Notes under the pieces: model-generated
The model's input: the letters and a program-made list of their open reading frames with translations, nothing else
Told to the model about the DNA's origin: nothing
The model's database searches: none
Part shown: piece by piece, positions 26,384-35,726 of the stretch
Numbering within the stretch: the first letter of the stretch is position 1
How the letters are laid out: every line of letters starts with the position of its first letter
NCBI RefSeq assembly: GCF_014837155.1
Contig: NZ_JACYHA010000008.1
Span: 62,001-126,000, forward strand
Source: Litchfieldia stipae
Lineage (GTDB): Bacteria; Bacillota; Bacilli; Bacillales; Bacillaceae_L
DNA: 64,000 nucleotides
Direction: 5' to 3'
Program-made: the position numbers and the translations under genes

Positions 26384-27481
26384 ATGAATAAGCAAGATGG
26401 AATGAACTACGCACCTGTAGGTAAAGTAGACAAAGTTGTCGGAGAAGGTGAGTTTCGATTTGCTGCAATTGGATTAGACCATGGTCATATTTATGGAATG
26501 TGCAACGGTCTGATTGAAGCTGGTGCGGAATTAGTTACTGTCTATGATCCTGACCATGAGAAGGTGAGAAACTTCTGTGAGAAGTATCCAGGTGTGACTG
26601 CTTCAATCTCAGAAGCAGAAATTCTAGAGGACCCTTCAATCAGTCTAATTGCTAGTGCAAATATTCCTGTTTATCGTCATGAGCTAGGATTAAGAGTACT
26701 GGATCACGGCAAGCACTATTTTACCGATAAGCCTGCATTCACTAAAAAGGAACAAATTGAGCTTGCTAGAAGAAAAGTAAAAGAAACAGGACTCAAATGG
26801 GGAATTTATTATGGAGAAAGACTTCATGTGGAAAGTGCCATTTTCGCAGGACAGCTAATTGATCAAGGAGCGATTGGACGTGTAATTCAAGTGATTGGTA
26901 CGGGACCACACCGAGCGAATATCGAGAGTAGACCTGATTGGTTTTTTGATCCAGAAGCCTATGGAGGAATTCTTTGTGATATTGGCAGTCATCAAATTGA
27001 ACAATTTCTACACTACTCTGGAGCGAAGGATGCCAAAGTTCTACATAGTAAGGTGGCTAACTACAACCACAAACAATTTCCAGCATTTGAAGATTACGGT
27101 GATGCTACATTAGTTGCTGATAATGGGGCTACATTCTATTTTCGTGTCGACTGGTTTACACCTGACGGACTCGGTACTTGGGGCGACGGTCGCGCATTAA
27201 TTCTTGGCACAGAGGGATATATTGAGGTAAGAAAGTATATTGATATTGCACGCAGTAACACTGGCGACCACCTTTACTTAGTAAACAAAGATGGTGAGAA
27301 GCATTTTGAAGTATCAGGTCAAGTAGGCTTTCCATTCTTCGGGCAATTCATATTAGATTGTCTAAATCAAACCGAGCATGCAATGACACAAGAGCATGCG
27401 TTCAAGGCTGCCGAGTTATGTATTGAGGCACAGGAACAAGCCATTATTATAGAAGCTGCAACAAGTTCTTTAAATCGGTGA
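26384..27481 (+). CDS. Gfo/Idh/MocA-family oxidoreductase, second copy
   Basis: A 365-residue paralogue with a 25-residue N-terminal lead before the Rossmann strand FRFAAIGLDHGHIYGM. The usual GxGxxG is replaced by IGLDHGHI, a pattern seen in a distinct subgroup. The EKP position reads TDKPAFTKKEQ (Lys kept), and the C-terminal domain has GGILCDIGSHQIEQFLHY. GGAGAGGAG precedes the ATG. Co-transcribed with the previous gene; the two enzymes may act in sequence, for example oxidation and re-reduction in epimerisation or glycoside cleavage. Specific reaction unknown. Confidence 0.88.
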   Translation: MNKQDGMNYAPVGKVDKVVGEGEFRFAAIGLDHGHIYGMCNGLIEAGAELVTVYDPDHEKVRNFCEKYPGVTASISEAEILEDPSISLIASANIPVYRHELGLRVLDHGKHYFTDKPAFTKKEQIELARRKVKETGLKWGIYYGERLHVESAIFAGQLIDQGAIGRVIQVIGTGPHRANIESRPDWFFDPEAYGGILCDIGSHQIEQFLHYSGAKDAKVLHSKVANYNHKQFPAFEDYGDATLVADNGATFYFRVDWFTPDGLGTWGDGRALILGTEGYIEVRKYIDIARSNTGDHLYLVNKDGEKHFEVSGQVGFPFFGQFILDCLNQTEHAMTQEHAFKAAELCIEAQEQAIIIEAATSSLNR

Positions 27482-27587
27482 GAACTCACTGATTACGATT
27501 ACGGAACACCAATTGTTGTAATCATGAACAATTGGAAATGTTTCCTTTTCATCTCTAGCTATAAGTAGATTTATCTAGACATAAAAC

Positions 27588-27621
27588 AAGGTTCTACATA
27601 AATTTAATCATGTAGAACCTT
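27588..27621. terminator. Bidirectional terminator between convergent genes
   Basis: AAGGTTCTACAT pairs perfectly with ATGTAGAACCTT around 10 nt. It lies between the plus-strand oxidoreductase operon and the minus-strand sugar operon and has A/T-rich flanks on both sides. Confidence 0.85.
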
Positions 27622-27651
27622 TCCACTGCTATCCTAACCAAATATTATGGC

Positions 27652-29121
27652 TTAGACCAAATATTGAGCCTCATTTCCATTCTCATCAATATAATCAATC
27701 ACAGTTTTATTCGTGTTAAGATTAATATACAATGTACATTTCTTTTCGTCTTTCGTCCAAGATAGCTTCACTTCTTCTTTATCTGAATCTAATACACTAA
27801 ACACTCCATTAAATGCAGCATATTCATTTCTGAATCTGATCAACTTTAATAGCCTTTGAACGATTTCCTTATCTAGCGACTCTTCAATTTCTTCAACGCT
27901 GAAGTTATGGCGATTTATTTCACGCCCATCACCAGTTTCTCTTATTTTTTCTTCATCATTTTCACCCGCTAGTAGTCCAACATAATAGACTTGTGGAACT
28001 CCAGGTGCAAAGAACTGGATAGCCCTTGCTGCAAGGTAAGCATCATCATTACAATCAAGCATGGAGTAGTATGTCCCCCTAATTTGGTGTACATCAAACC
28101 CATCCTCTGCTTTATGTTCATCAGATAAAATAAGACTTAGATTAGACCCTCTTTCAACACATATATCCACTAATTTTCTAGCTTCTTTAGTATTTATAAG
28201 TCCATCTAAATCAGGTTTGACTGGGACCCCGTCATGACAATCTAACATTGTAAACTGCTTTTCTGGTCGATCTTTTAAGTATGCTAACAAGGCTTCACTC
28301 GATTTGTTTGTTAATGTATCTAGAACTCGATAAGGTAAAATGAAGTCATAAATCCAGCATCCATATTCAGCTAACTTATACTGAATTGAATAATGCGAAT
28401 GAACTTCTGGTAGTAATTCTATATCTAAGGAATTAGCAAGCTCCATGACCCAATCTAAGAACTTATAGATATCTGGTTCTACAAAGAAACAGCTAGTACC
28501 CAACTTTTTAATAACATATCCAACTGCATCTAATCTCACAATTTTAATATTTTGTCTTTTGAAATTCATAAAGAACTCAGTAAATAGCTCTTTTACCTTG
28601 TCTGAGTGAACATCAAAATCGATTTGTTCCGAAGGATTCGTTTTCCCAAAGGTTGTCCAAACCTTTTCTTCTTCTCCCGTTTCTTCAATTGTAAACGTTG
28701 AATAAGGAACCTCTCTTCGTAAAAACATTTTATCTATATCTTCTTGAACAGGGTTTCCATCTTCCCAGATTTTGTCTAAGGTTATAAATAAATCTGCATA
28801 CTCCGATTTCCTTCCCTTTTTTAGAAAGTCTTGAAAATAAGGGGACTGTTTGGAAATATGATTCACCATTAAATCTACTAATACATCAAAGTCTTCACCT
28901 ATACGTCTGACTTCTTCCCACGTACCAAAGCTTGGATCAATGTCTAAATAAGTTAACGGTGCAAATCCTCTATCCCCAGACGAAGGAAAAGGAGGTAAGA
29001 TATGTATCCCACCCTTAAATACATCAGAAAAGTGATTTGCTAGTACCTGATGAAGGGTTTTTAAATTCCCTCCCATTGAATCTGGATAGGTAATAAGTTG
29101 TACTTGGTTTTTTACAGCCAT
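27652..29121 (-). CDS. gtfA: Sucrose-phosphorylase-family enzyme (GH13_18; possibly sucrose 6F-phosphate phosphorylase)
   Basis: A 489-residue cytoplasmic GH13 enzyme beginning LITYPDSMGGNLKTL. The nucleophile Asp is in IVRLDAVGYVIKK, the acid/base Glu in ELLPEVHSHYS, and the transition-state Asp in MLDCHDGVPVKP. It cleaves sucrose or a relative with phosphate, giving glucose 1-phosphate and fructose or fructose 6-phosphate. The MLDCHDG-type loop and much of the remaining sequence resemble what I recall of the Thermoanaerobacterium enzyme, which prefers sucrose 6F-phosphate, rather than Leuconostoc or Bifidobacterium sucrose phosphorylases (TLDTHDGIG). Last gene of the sugar operon, 3 nt after the PfkB kinase gene. 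Substrate assignment needs care. Confidence 0.88.
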   Translation of the reverse strand: MAVKNQVQLITYPDSMGGNLKTLHQVLANHFSDVFKGGIHILPPFPSSGDRGFAPLTYLDIDPSFGTWEEVRRIGEDFDVLVDLMVNHISKQSPYFQDFLKKGRKSEYADLFITLDKIWEDGNPVQEDIDKMFLRREVPYSTFTIEETGEEEKVWTTFGKTNPSEQIDFDVHSDKVKELFTEFFMNFKRQNIKIVRLDAVGYVIKKLGTSCFFVEPDIYKFLDWVMELANSLDIELLPEVHSHYSIQYKLAEYGCWIYDFILPYRVLDTLTNKSSEALLAYLKDRPEKQFTMLDCHDGVPVKPDLDGLINTKEARKLVDICVERGSNLSLILSDEHKAEDGFDVHQIRGTYYSMLDCNDDAYLAARAIQFFAPGVPQVYYVGLLAGENDEEKIRETGDGREINRHNFSVEEIEESLDKEIVQRLLKLIRFRNEYAAFNGVFSVLDSDKEEVKLSWTKDEKKCTLYINLNTNKTVIDYIDENGNEAQYLV

Positions 29122-29124
29122 CGA

Positions 29125-30090
29125 TTATACCTCCGACCATTGATATAGATTTTTTATTTCTTCAAGTGACGGTAATTCTACTACAGCACCTGTGTATTGT
29201 AATTTAAAGGCACTAACGGCAAAGCCCAATTTTAACGCCTCTTTTATGGTATGTCCTTTAATTAAAGCAGCATAAAATCCAGACCAAAACGCATCTCCTG
29301 CACCAGTTGTATCAACTACATTAGTTGCAAACGTCTTGAAACGATGTACCTCTTGACCATTTGACACAATAGCACCATCTTTACCTAATGTCATAATGAC
29401 AAGTTTTGCTCCCAGCTCTAGAAATTTACGTACTTGATTTTCAACGGTGTCTTTACCAAACAATCTCTCTGCGTCATCCTCCGAAGGTTTGACAATATCG
29501 ACCCTGCTAATGATTTCTTTCACATAATCAATACCATTCTCACCCTTTTGCCATATCATTGGGTGATAGTTTGGATCAAAGCCTACAAGTAAGTTGTTTT
29601 TTTCTGCACTTTCCAATACTTTTTCTATCGTGTCTCGTACTGGTGTTCTTGAAATTGGCCAGCAAGAGAAATGGACGACTTTAGAGTTGATTAATGCCTG
29701 TTCAATTTCTGTTGTATAAGATAAATGGTAATCTGCTTCTCGATAAAAAATCGGAACTGGAGATCCCTTACTCTTATTTACTAACACCATACTAGTAGCA
29801 TATTCTACTGTCTGTACACATTTCGTGTCTATTCTAGCTACTTTTAATTCATTTATAAGAAACGAGCCTAAAGTATCTCTTCCAACAGATGAAGCCACTA
29901 GAGAGTTAATTCCTAATTTTTTTACATTCATTGCAATATTAGACGGGGAACCACCAAAATACTTTTTATATGAACTAGTTTCATGTTCATCATTATAGTC
30001 GTCTGATATCATATCAATGAGAAGTTCGCCTATGGTTAAGATATCATTCTCTTTATTCTGGAATTCTAATTTGTTGTCAAAGTGAAACAT
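29125..30090 (-). CDS. PfkB-family carbohydrate kinase (probable fructokinase)
   Basis: A 321-residue kinase started at ATG 30090, which has GGGGGAAAG upstream. The N-terminal motif GGSPSNIAMNVKKLG and the C-terminal signature DTTGAGDAFWSGFYAALI with catalytic Asp and anion hole GAGD are intact. In the context of a sucrose phosphorylase it would phosphorylate released fructose to fructose 6-phosphate; phosphorylation of the disaccharide itself is a less likely alternative that would suit a sucrose-phosphate phosphorylase. It lies downstream of a terminator-like hairpin, so its level may be lower than that of the genes before it. Confidence 0.9.
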   Translation of the reverse strand: MFHFDNKLEFQNKENDILTIGELLIDMISDDYNDEHETSSYKKYFGGSPSNIAMNVKKLGINSLVASSVGRDTLGSFLINELKVARIDTKCVQTVEYATSMVLVNKSKGSPVPIFYREADYHLSYTTEIEQALINSKVVHFSCWPISRTPVRDTIEKVLESAEKNNLLVGFDPNYHPMIWQKGENGIDYVKEIISRVDIVKPSEDDAERLFGKDTVENQVRKFLELGAKLVIMTLGKDGAIVSNGQEVHRFKTFATNVVDTTGAGDAFWSGFYAALIKGHTIKEALKLGFAVSAFKLQYTGAVVELPSLEEIKNLYQWSEV

Positions 30091-30103
30091 AGTGCTTTCC
30101 CCC

Positions 30104-30136
30104 AAAAAAAGGGATAGAATAAAGCCCCTATCCCTT
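30104..30136 (-). terminator. Internal terminator/attenuator in the sugar operon
   Basis: The minus strand reads AAGGGATAG, loop GGGCTTTATT, CTATCCCTT and a run of seven T, after the alpha-glucosidase stop codon. The next ribosome binding site (GGGGGAAAG) follows directly. It probably reduces read-through into the kinase and phosphorylase genes. Confidence 0.8.
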
Positions 30137-30152
30137 GATTATGATTTCGCTA

Positions 30153-31826
30153 TTAAATACGATAGACTCTTGTTTCAAATGGCTTTAATTCTAACTTATT
30201 TGTTGGTTCATGATTTGAAACATGATAATTAGATAAGAGTAAGCCTTTGCTTTCAACGAAGAATGGTAAAGCCTCATTCCATGTAGCGTCCTCATCTGTT
30301 AGATTTGAGAAAATCACCATTTTTTCATGATCTAATGTACGAGTATAAGCATATACTTGTGGGTGATCATCCAAGATGAGATCGTAACTTCCATAAGTAA
30401 ATACATTATTTTCTTTTTTGATTTTTATCATTTTTTTATAGAAATTAAGAATAGAATCTGTATCTTTAAGTTGTGCCTCTACATTAATTGTCTTGTAATT
30501 GTTATTAATCCCTAACCATGGAGAACCATTTGTAAAGCCAGCATTTTTTTCTGAAGACCATTGCATTGGCGTTCTAGAATTGTCACGGCTTGATGCCCAA
30601 ATCACCTTCATGATTTCCTCATGTGAAACACCTTCATTACGTTTAAAACGATACATATTCTTATCTGCTACATCATTGTAATCGTCAATCGAATTAAATT
30701 TAACATTCGTCATTCCTATTTCTTGCCCTTGATAAATAAACGGAGTACCCTGCATCAGAAAATACATCGCTGCTAATGCTGTTGAACTTTCATACCAAAA
30801 TGTCTTATCATCACCCCATGTTGAAACTCTACGGGGTTGGTCATGATTCTCTATAAAAAGAGCATTCCAACCGTTATTCTCCAATGCCTTTTGCCATTTG
30901 GTTAACGTTGACTTTAAGCCAATAATATCAAGTGACTCATCATCTTCAGCGTTCCATAAGTTTAAATGTTCAAATTGGAACACCATATTAAACTTACCTT
31001 TTTCTTCACCAATCCACTCTTCAAGATCCTCTTTATTCTCAACCTTCACACCATTTGCTTCACCGACAGTCATAATGTCGTATTTTGCAAAGGTTTGCTC
31101 TTTTAGTTCCTGAAGATATTCATGAATTCCCTTTACATTCATATGTTTATCAAAGGAAGGGACATATGATAATCCTTTAGGATTTGGCATATCCTCTAAG
31201 CCTTCTTCTTTGTTTATATGACTTATTGCATCAACACGGAATCCATCAATTCCTTTATCCAGCCACCAATTAATCATTTCATACAGGGCAGAACGAACTT
31301 CTTGATTTCTCCAGTTAAGATCAGGTTGCTTTGTCGAAAAGATATGCATATAATACTGATCAGTATTTTCATCATATTGCCAAGCTGATCCACTAAAAAT
31401 ACTCTCCCAGTTATTAGGCTCTTTTCCATCCTTACCGTCACGCCAGATATACCAATCACGCTTAGGATTGTCTTTTGAAGATCGAGATTCAATAAACCAT
31501 TGATGCTCATCACTTGTATGATTTATGACAAGGTCGATAATTAACTTCATTCCTCTGTCATGAACTTCCTTTAATAATTGGTCAAAGTCAGCCATTGTTC
31601 CAAACTCTGCCATAATATCTTGGTAGTCACTAATATCATATCCATTATCATCATTGGGAGAGCTATAAACAGGACAAATCCAAATTACATCAATCCCCAA
31701 ATCTTTAATATAATCCAATTTAGAGATAATCCCTTGAATATCACCTATTCCATCTCCATTTGAATCCATGAAACTACGTGGATAGATTTGATATGCTACA
31801 GCTTCTTTCCACCATACTTTATTCAT
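30153..31826 (-). CDS. Alpha-glucosidase (GH13_31, oligo-1,6-glucosidase/MalL-like)
   Basis: A 557-residue cytoplasmic enzyme starting WWKEAVAYQIYPRSF, the classic opening of oligo-1,6-glucosidases and trehalose-6-phosphate hydrolases. Calcium-loop DSNGDGIGD, nucleophile in GIDGFRVDAISH, acid/base in MTVGEANGV and third acid in IENHDQPR are visible. It hydrolyses terminal alpha-glucosidic bonds of short sugars (isomaltose, sucrose isomers, maltose or related). AAGGAGAG lies before the ATG. Encoded after the transporter genes in one operon, so it acts on the imported sugar. Confidence 0.92.
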   Translation of the reverse strand: MNKVWWKEAVAYQIYPRSFMDSNGDGIGDIQGIISKLDYIKDLGIDVIWICPVYSSPNDDNGYDISDYQDIMAEFGTMADFDQLLKEVHDRGMKLIIDLVINHTSDEHQWFIESRSSKDNPKRDWYIWRDGKDGKEPNNWESIFSGSAWQYDENTDQYYMHIFSTKQPDLNWRNQEVRSALYEMINWWLDKGIDGFRVDAISHINKEEGLEDMPNPKGLSYVPSFDKHMNVKGIHEYLQELKEQTFAKYDIMTVGEANGVKVENKEDLEEWIGEEKGKFNMVFQFEHLNLWNAEDDESLDIIGLKSTLTKWQKALENNGWNALFIENHDQPRRVSTWGDDKTFWYESSTALAAMYFLMQGTPFIYQGQEIGMTNVKFNSIDDYNDVADKNMYRFKRNEGVSHEEIMKVIWASSRDNSRTPMQWSSEKNAGFTNGSPWLGINNNYKTINVEAQLKDTDSILNFYKKMIKIKKENNVFTYGSYDLILDDHPQVYAYTRTLDHEKMVIFSNLTDEDATWNEALPFFVESKGLLLSNYHVSNHEPTNKLELKPFETRVYRI

Positions 31827-31866
31827 AATTACTCTCCTTATCTTGTGCTATAAATTTTGTTAACTC

Positions 31867-32568
31867 TTAACCTACATCCCCATTCAATTCTCCCGAAATG
31901 ACACGCAAATACAATTTGTAAAAGATTGAAAATGAAAGAAAAGCAAGTAAGGAGATAGAAAAAAACAGTGTAACAAATAGCGGAGCTACTAAACTTCCAT
32001 AAATAAACAACACATTAATGACAAAAATCATTAATGTTAACAGCGGTTTTCCAATCGTAGTCACGAAAGCCATACGCAATAATCTAACTAGTTTTAGTTG
32101 AAAATGGCTCATAATCGAAAAAACGTTAATCGTCACTACATAGAGCAATATACCAAATACACAAAAAGCAAAAAATAATATTGTATTTTCCGTTTGATAA
32201 TATAAAAGATTGCTTAACCAAACGCACCATATCACAGTTAGAATCAAACCAACCAATACACTATTTCGATAATTTTCACGGTAATAGAGTAAATATTGTT
32301 TCACAAGAGGACGATCTTTATCTTTAATCATCCAATCTCTTACAGAAGCAAATAACGCCGTAGTAGCAGGGAAAAATACAAATGGTGCTAAAATACCAAT
32401 AGGGATGATCAAATGTAACAAGCTAGTAGATTGTAGACCGTATTTTATCACAACAATAAGTAGAACAATCGGAAGGTTACATAGGATCCACAGTATATTT
32501 GAAACCGAAAAACGCATAATCCATTCACTTAACCGGTGAAAACCGCCTATAATTCCTGTATTCCCCAT
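31867..32568 (-). CDS. DUF624 (YesL-like) membrane protein
   Basis: A 233-residue membrane protein with about five or six hydrophobic segments and the N-terminal LSEWIMRFSVSNILWILCNLP typical of YesL-like DUF624 proteins. These are regularly encoded beside CUT1-type sugar ABC transporters in Bacilli. AAGGAGG precedes the ATG. Function is not known; an accessory role in sugar uptake or in assembly of the transporter is inferred only from the recurrent neighbourhood. Confidence 0.85.
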   Translation of the reverse strand: MGNTGIIGGFHRLSEWIMRFSVSNILWILCNLPIVLLIVVIKYGLQSTSLLHLIIPIGILAPFVFFPATTALFASVRDWMIKDKDRPLVKQYLLYYRENYRNSVLVGLILTVIWCVWLSNLLYYQTENTILFFAFCVFGILLYVVTINVFSIMSHFQLKLVRLLRMAFVTTIGKPLLTLMIFVINVLFIYGSLVAPLFVTLFFSISLLAFLSFSIFYKLYLRVISGELNGDVG

Positions 32569-32607
32569 ATAATCCCTCCTTACTTTGCTTTTTTACCAAT
32601 CTTTCAC

Positions 32608-33426
32608 CTATTTCACAGCACCTTCAGAAACACCTTCGATTATTTGCTTTTGAGCAAAGAAGTAACCTACAATAACAGGAATGATGGCAAGTGTTAGACC
32701 TGCTAATGCTAAATGCCATTGTTTAGTATATTGTCCAAAGAAAAAGAACATCTTCAAAGGAATAGTTGCAGTATCTTGCCCTAAAACGAGAGATGGCAAT
32801 AGATAATCATTCCAAATCCAAATCGTATTGAGGATAGCTACCGTTACAGAAATTGGTTTCAATAACGGGAAGATAATAAGTGTAAACACTTGAAATTTAT
32901 TCGCACCATCAATTGTTGCCGCTTCATCAAGAGAATTAGATATCCCAGTCATCGCACCATGATATAAGAAGATAGATAAGCTACATCCAAATCCTAAATA
33001 CATAAACATTAGTCCTACTGGATTTAACATATCCACTTTTCCAAACATTGAAACAAGCGGTATCATAACTGATTGGAACGGGATCAACATTGCAGCAACA
33101 AAGATCAATAAGATGAATCCACTTAACTTACTTTTATTTCGCGCCAGAGCATAACCAGCCATAGACGAAAAGAAAATAATAATTGAAATACTAATTACTG
33201 TAATAAGTAAGGAGTAAAAAAGGGAGTTTAAAAAATCCAGTTCATGGAAGGCTTCCACAAAGTTTGAGAAATCCAACGCTTCTGGTAAACCTAAAACACC
33301 CATAAAAATTTCTTTTTTTGATTTAAAAGCATTAACAATCATTAGATAAAAAGGAGATAGCCATATTAATCCAAGCAATATCGCTAATATTTCTATAATG
33401 TACATATTACGTTTCTGCTTCTTCAT
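32608..33426 (-). CDS. Sugar ABC transporter permease (MalG type)
   Basis: A 272-residue CUT1 permease with six membrane helices and the EAA loop SLDEAATIDGANKFQVFTLI (about residues 160-180) that docks to the ATPase. The start ATG overlaps the stop codon of the MalF-type permease (TAATG), indicating coupling. No ATPase gene is in the operon; as in many Firmicutes a shared MsmX-type ATPase encoded elsewhere must energise it. Imports the alpha-glucoside delivered by the lipoprotein encoded upstream. Confidence 0.93.
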   Translation of the reverse strand: MKKQKRNMYIIEILAILLGLIWLSPFYLMIVNAFKSKKEIFMGVLGLPEALDFSNFVEAFHELDFLNSLFYSLLITVISISIIIFFSSMAGYALARNKSKLSGFILLIFVAAMLIPFQSVMIPLVSMFGKVDMLNPVGLMFMYLGFGCSLSIFLYHGAMTGISNSLDEAATIDGANKFQVFTLIIFPLLKPISVTVAILNTIWIWNDYLLPSLVLGQDTATIPLKMFFFFGQYTKQWHLALAGLTLAIIPVIVGYFFAQKQIIEGVSEGAVK

Positions 33427-34286
33427 TACATGTCCACCTCTCTCTTTTTATTGTAATAAACTTGAGTTAATGCAATGATTGCAATAATAACAAAGAATAT
33501 AATTGCTTTCGCCTGACCATACGCCAACTGATTTTGTGAATATGCTGTTCTTACGATTTCCATAGCCACCATTTGAGTGGAATCAAAAGGGCCACCATTT
33601 GTTAGAGATAGGTTTTGATCGTAGATTTTAAATGATGATGACAATGTTAAAAACATACTTACAGTGAAAGCTGGTGCTACTAGAGGAAAAATAATATTTT
33701 TAAAACGTTGGAAACTATTAGCTCCATCCATATCTGCTGCCTCAATAAGCTCATTAGGGATATTTTGTAAATATGCGATATAAATTATCATAATATATCC
33801 AGCCATTTGCCAGCATGTTAAGATAACCATTCCCCAAAAACCTGTAGTTGTTGTTGCTAACCAACCTTGAAGTGCTGGTATTCCTAATATTTGTCCAATA
33901 TTTCCAAACACATTTACAAAAATAAACTGCCAGATAAAACCTAGGATAAGACCGCCAATTAAATTCGGCATAAAAAAGATCGTTCTTAAGAAGTTACTAG
34001 ATTTCAACTTTCGAGTGACAAGAACAGCTAAACCCAATCCTAAGGCATTTAACAAAATAACAGTTACTACTGAAAATTTCACTGTAAACCAGATAGAATT
34101 TAAAAAGCCTGTATCATTAAATAGTTTCATATAATGGTCTAAACCAACGAATTTCGTGACACTTAAACCATTCCAATCTGTAAAAGAATAGTAAGTACCT
34201 AATAATAAAGGGCCGATAATGACAATACCTAAAGCCAAGAACACTGGTGTTAGGAATAACCAAAATGTCAGGTCTCGATTCTTCAC
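33426..34286 (-). CDS. Sugar ABC transporter permease (MalF type)
   Basis: Started at GTG 34286, which has GGGAGG 7 nt upstream and gives the canonical opening KNRDLTFWLFLTP; the ATG at 34352 would add 22 residues unlike the family. 286 residues, six membrane helices and EAA loop ELIEAADMDGANSFQRF. It forms the translocation channel with the MalG-type partner. A perfect hairpin (34351-34383) separates it from the binding protein gene and may lower its expression relative to that gene. Confidence 0.92.
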   Translation of the reverse strand: MKNRDLTFWLFLTPVFLALGIVIIGPLLLGTYYSFTDWNGLSVTKFVGLDHYMKLFNDTGFLNSIWFTVKFSVVTVILLNALGLGLAVLVTRKLKSSNFLRTIFFMPNLIGGLILGFIWQFIFVNVFGNIGQILGIPALQGWLATTTTGFWGMVILTCWQMAGYIMIIYIAYLQNIPNELIEAADMDGANSFQRFKNIIFPLVAPAFTVSMFLTLSSSFKIYDQNLSLTNGGPFDSTQMVAMEIVRTAYSQNQLAYGQAKAIIFFVIIAIIALTQVYYNKKREVDM

Positions 34287-34350
34287 AATAACGCCTCCCA
34301 TATCGATTCTTGCATCCTCATTATTGAGGAAGCTTTCGTTTAAAGTAATC

Positions 34351-34383
34351 AAGCTAACAAAGACACTAAATCTTTGTTAGCTT
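34351..34383 (-). other. Intercistronic hairpin without T tract
   Basis: AAGCTAACAAAG and CTTTGTTAGCTT form a perfect 12-bp stem with a 9-nt loop, 12 nt after the binding protein stop codon on the minus strand. There is no T run, so it looks like an RNA stabiliser or partial terminator giving more binding protein than permease, as is common in sugar ABC operons. Confidence 0.6.
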
Positions 34384-34395
34384 GTCTTTAACTAA

Positions 34396-35691
34396 TTAAT
34401 TCCTTGGCTCTTCCCATTTCTTAATAGAATCGCTTATTACTTCTTCCCATGACATTTCATTAGCAATGTACTTCTGCATGTTTGCACCTAAAATGTCTCC
34501 CCAAGCATTACTTGGATAACCTGCAAATACCCATCCTACAGTATTTCCATTTGATGAATACTCATAAATATCCTTTGATAGAGGGTCAGCGATTTTACTT
34601 ACATCATATCCTTCATATGCAGGAATGAAATTAAATTCTGACACAACAGTATCCTTACCAACTTCTGATGTATTCATCCAATCAAGGAAGTCTTTCGCAG
34701 CTTGAATTGTTTCTTCATCTTTATTCTTATTTACAGCCCAATAGTTTGGAACTCCAACAGGAATACTTCCTTCAAAACCTTCAACAGGGATTGTTAATAC
34801 ACCAATATTTTGCGCTAATTCAGGATCCATTTGCTCAATTGATGGAAATACCCAGTTCCCTTGTTGAATCATTGCCACCTGCTCTAATGAGAAATATTGC
34901 TCAACTTGTTGTGAATAATCAATATTTAATGTCGGTTGAACTGAATATTCAACTTGAAGATCTAGCATTCTCTTCAGTTCATCACCTCTTTGAAATTCAA
35001 CTGTTTTAGCATTATAAGCTTCTAACACATTATCATTAAATTCTGGTGCTAAATATACATTCGCTAAGTGATTACCAATAACCCATTTCTCTTTTGCTGC
35101 TAGAGCAAAAACAGCTTCAATTCCTAAATCAGCTTTCTTACTATCTAACGTTTCTACAGCTTTCTGAAGATCATCAAAAGACTTGATTGTTGTTGGATCA
35201 ATACCTGCCTCTTCAAACATTGCTTTATTATAGATGAGCCCATATCCTTCTTGATTATACGGTAATCCCAGGATTTGCTCTCCTTCAGTTACAGCATCAA
35301 GAGTACCATCAAAAGCAAGTTTTGCAGATTCTGTATCAGAAAGATCTGCTAAATAATCTTTGAATTGCTCAGCTTCAGACGGTCCTGAAATACTGAAGAT
35401 TTCTGGCTCGTCACCAGATGCAAATTTTGTTTTTAGAGACCCTAAGTAATCTGTTCCTCCACCTACAGCCGTAAATTTAATATCTATGTTTGGATTTTCT
35501 TTTTCATATTCTTTAACCATTTCTTCAAATTGAGATTTTATTTCAACTTTCCCTTGGTATACTTCAAGTGTAATTTTATCTCCGTTTGAAGCGCCCGAAT
35601 CTGAACTACCATCAGAACTTGAACCACAGCCTGCTAAAAGAACACTTGATGCAATGATTCCTGTCGTTAATATTGAAAAGATCTTTTTCAT
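34396..35691 (-). CDS. Extracellular sugar-binding lipoprotein (CUT1 family)
   Basis: A 431-residue solute-binding protein. The signal peptide ends in lipobox VLLAGC (Cys at about 22), followed by a Ser/Gly/Asp-rich linker. The mature part shows family features such as PYNQEGYGLIYNKAMFEEAGI and, near the end, GYPSNAWGDILG. It binds the alpha-glucoside outside the membrane and passes it to the MalF/MalG-type permeases. First gene of the operon; its promoter carries LacI-type operators. The sugar is not determined; sucrose or an isomer is favoured by the enzymes encoded downstream. Confidence 0.92.
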   Translation of the reverse strand: MKKIFSILTTGIIASSVLLAGCGSSSDGSSDSGASNGDKITLEVYQGKVEIKSQFEEMVKEYEKENPNIDIKFTAVGGGTDYLGSLKTKFASGDEPEIFSISGPSEAEQFKDYLADLSDTESAKLAFDGTLDAVTEGEQILGLPYNQEGYGLIYNKAMFEEAGIDPTTIKSFDDLQKAVETLDSKKADLGIEAVFALAAKEKWVIGNHLANVYLAPEFNDNVLEAYNAKTVEFQRGDELKRMLDLQVEYSVQPTLNIDYSQQVEQYFSLEQVAMIQQGNWVFPSIEQMDPELAQNIGVLTIPVEGFEGSIPVGVPNYWAVNKNKDEETIQAAKDFLDWMNTSEVGKDTVVSEFNFIPAYEGYDVSKIADPLSKDIYEYSSNGNTVGWVFAGYPSNAWGDILGANMQKYIANEMSWEEVISDSIKKWEEPRN

Positions 35692-35726
35692 TATTGTAAA
35701 TCCTCCCTTTAAGTAAAAATGTTAAG

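Noticed and set aside
30898..31513. Frames on both strands within the alpha-glucosidase gene
   Set aside because: Shadows of the 557-residue glucosidase, which has intact catalytic motifs.
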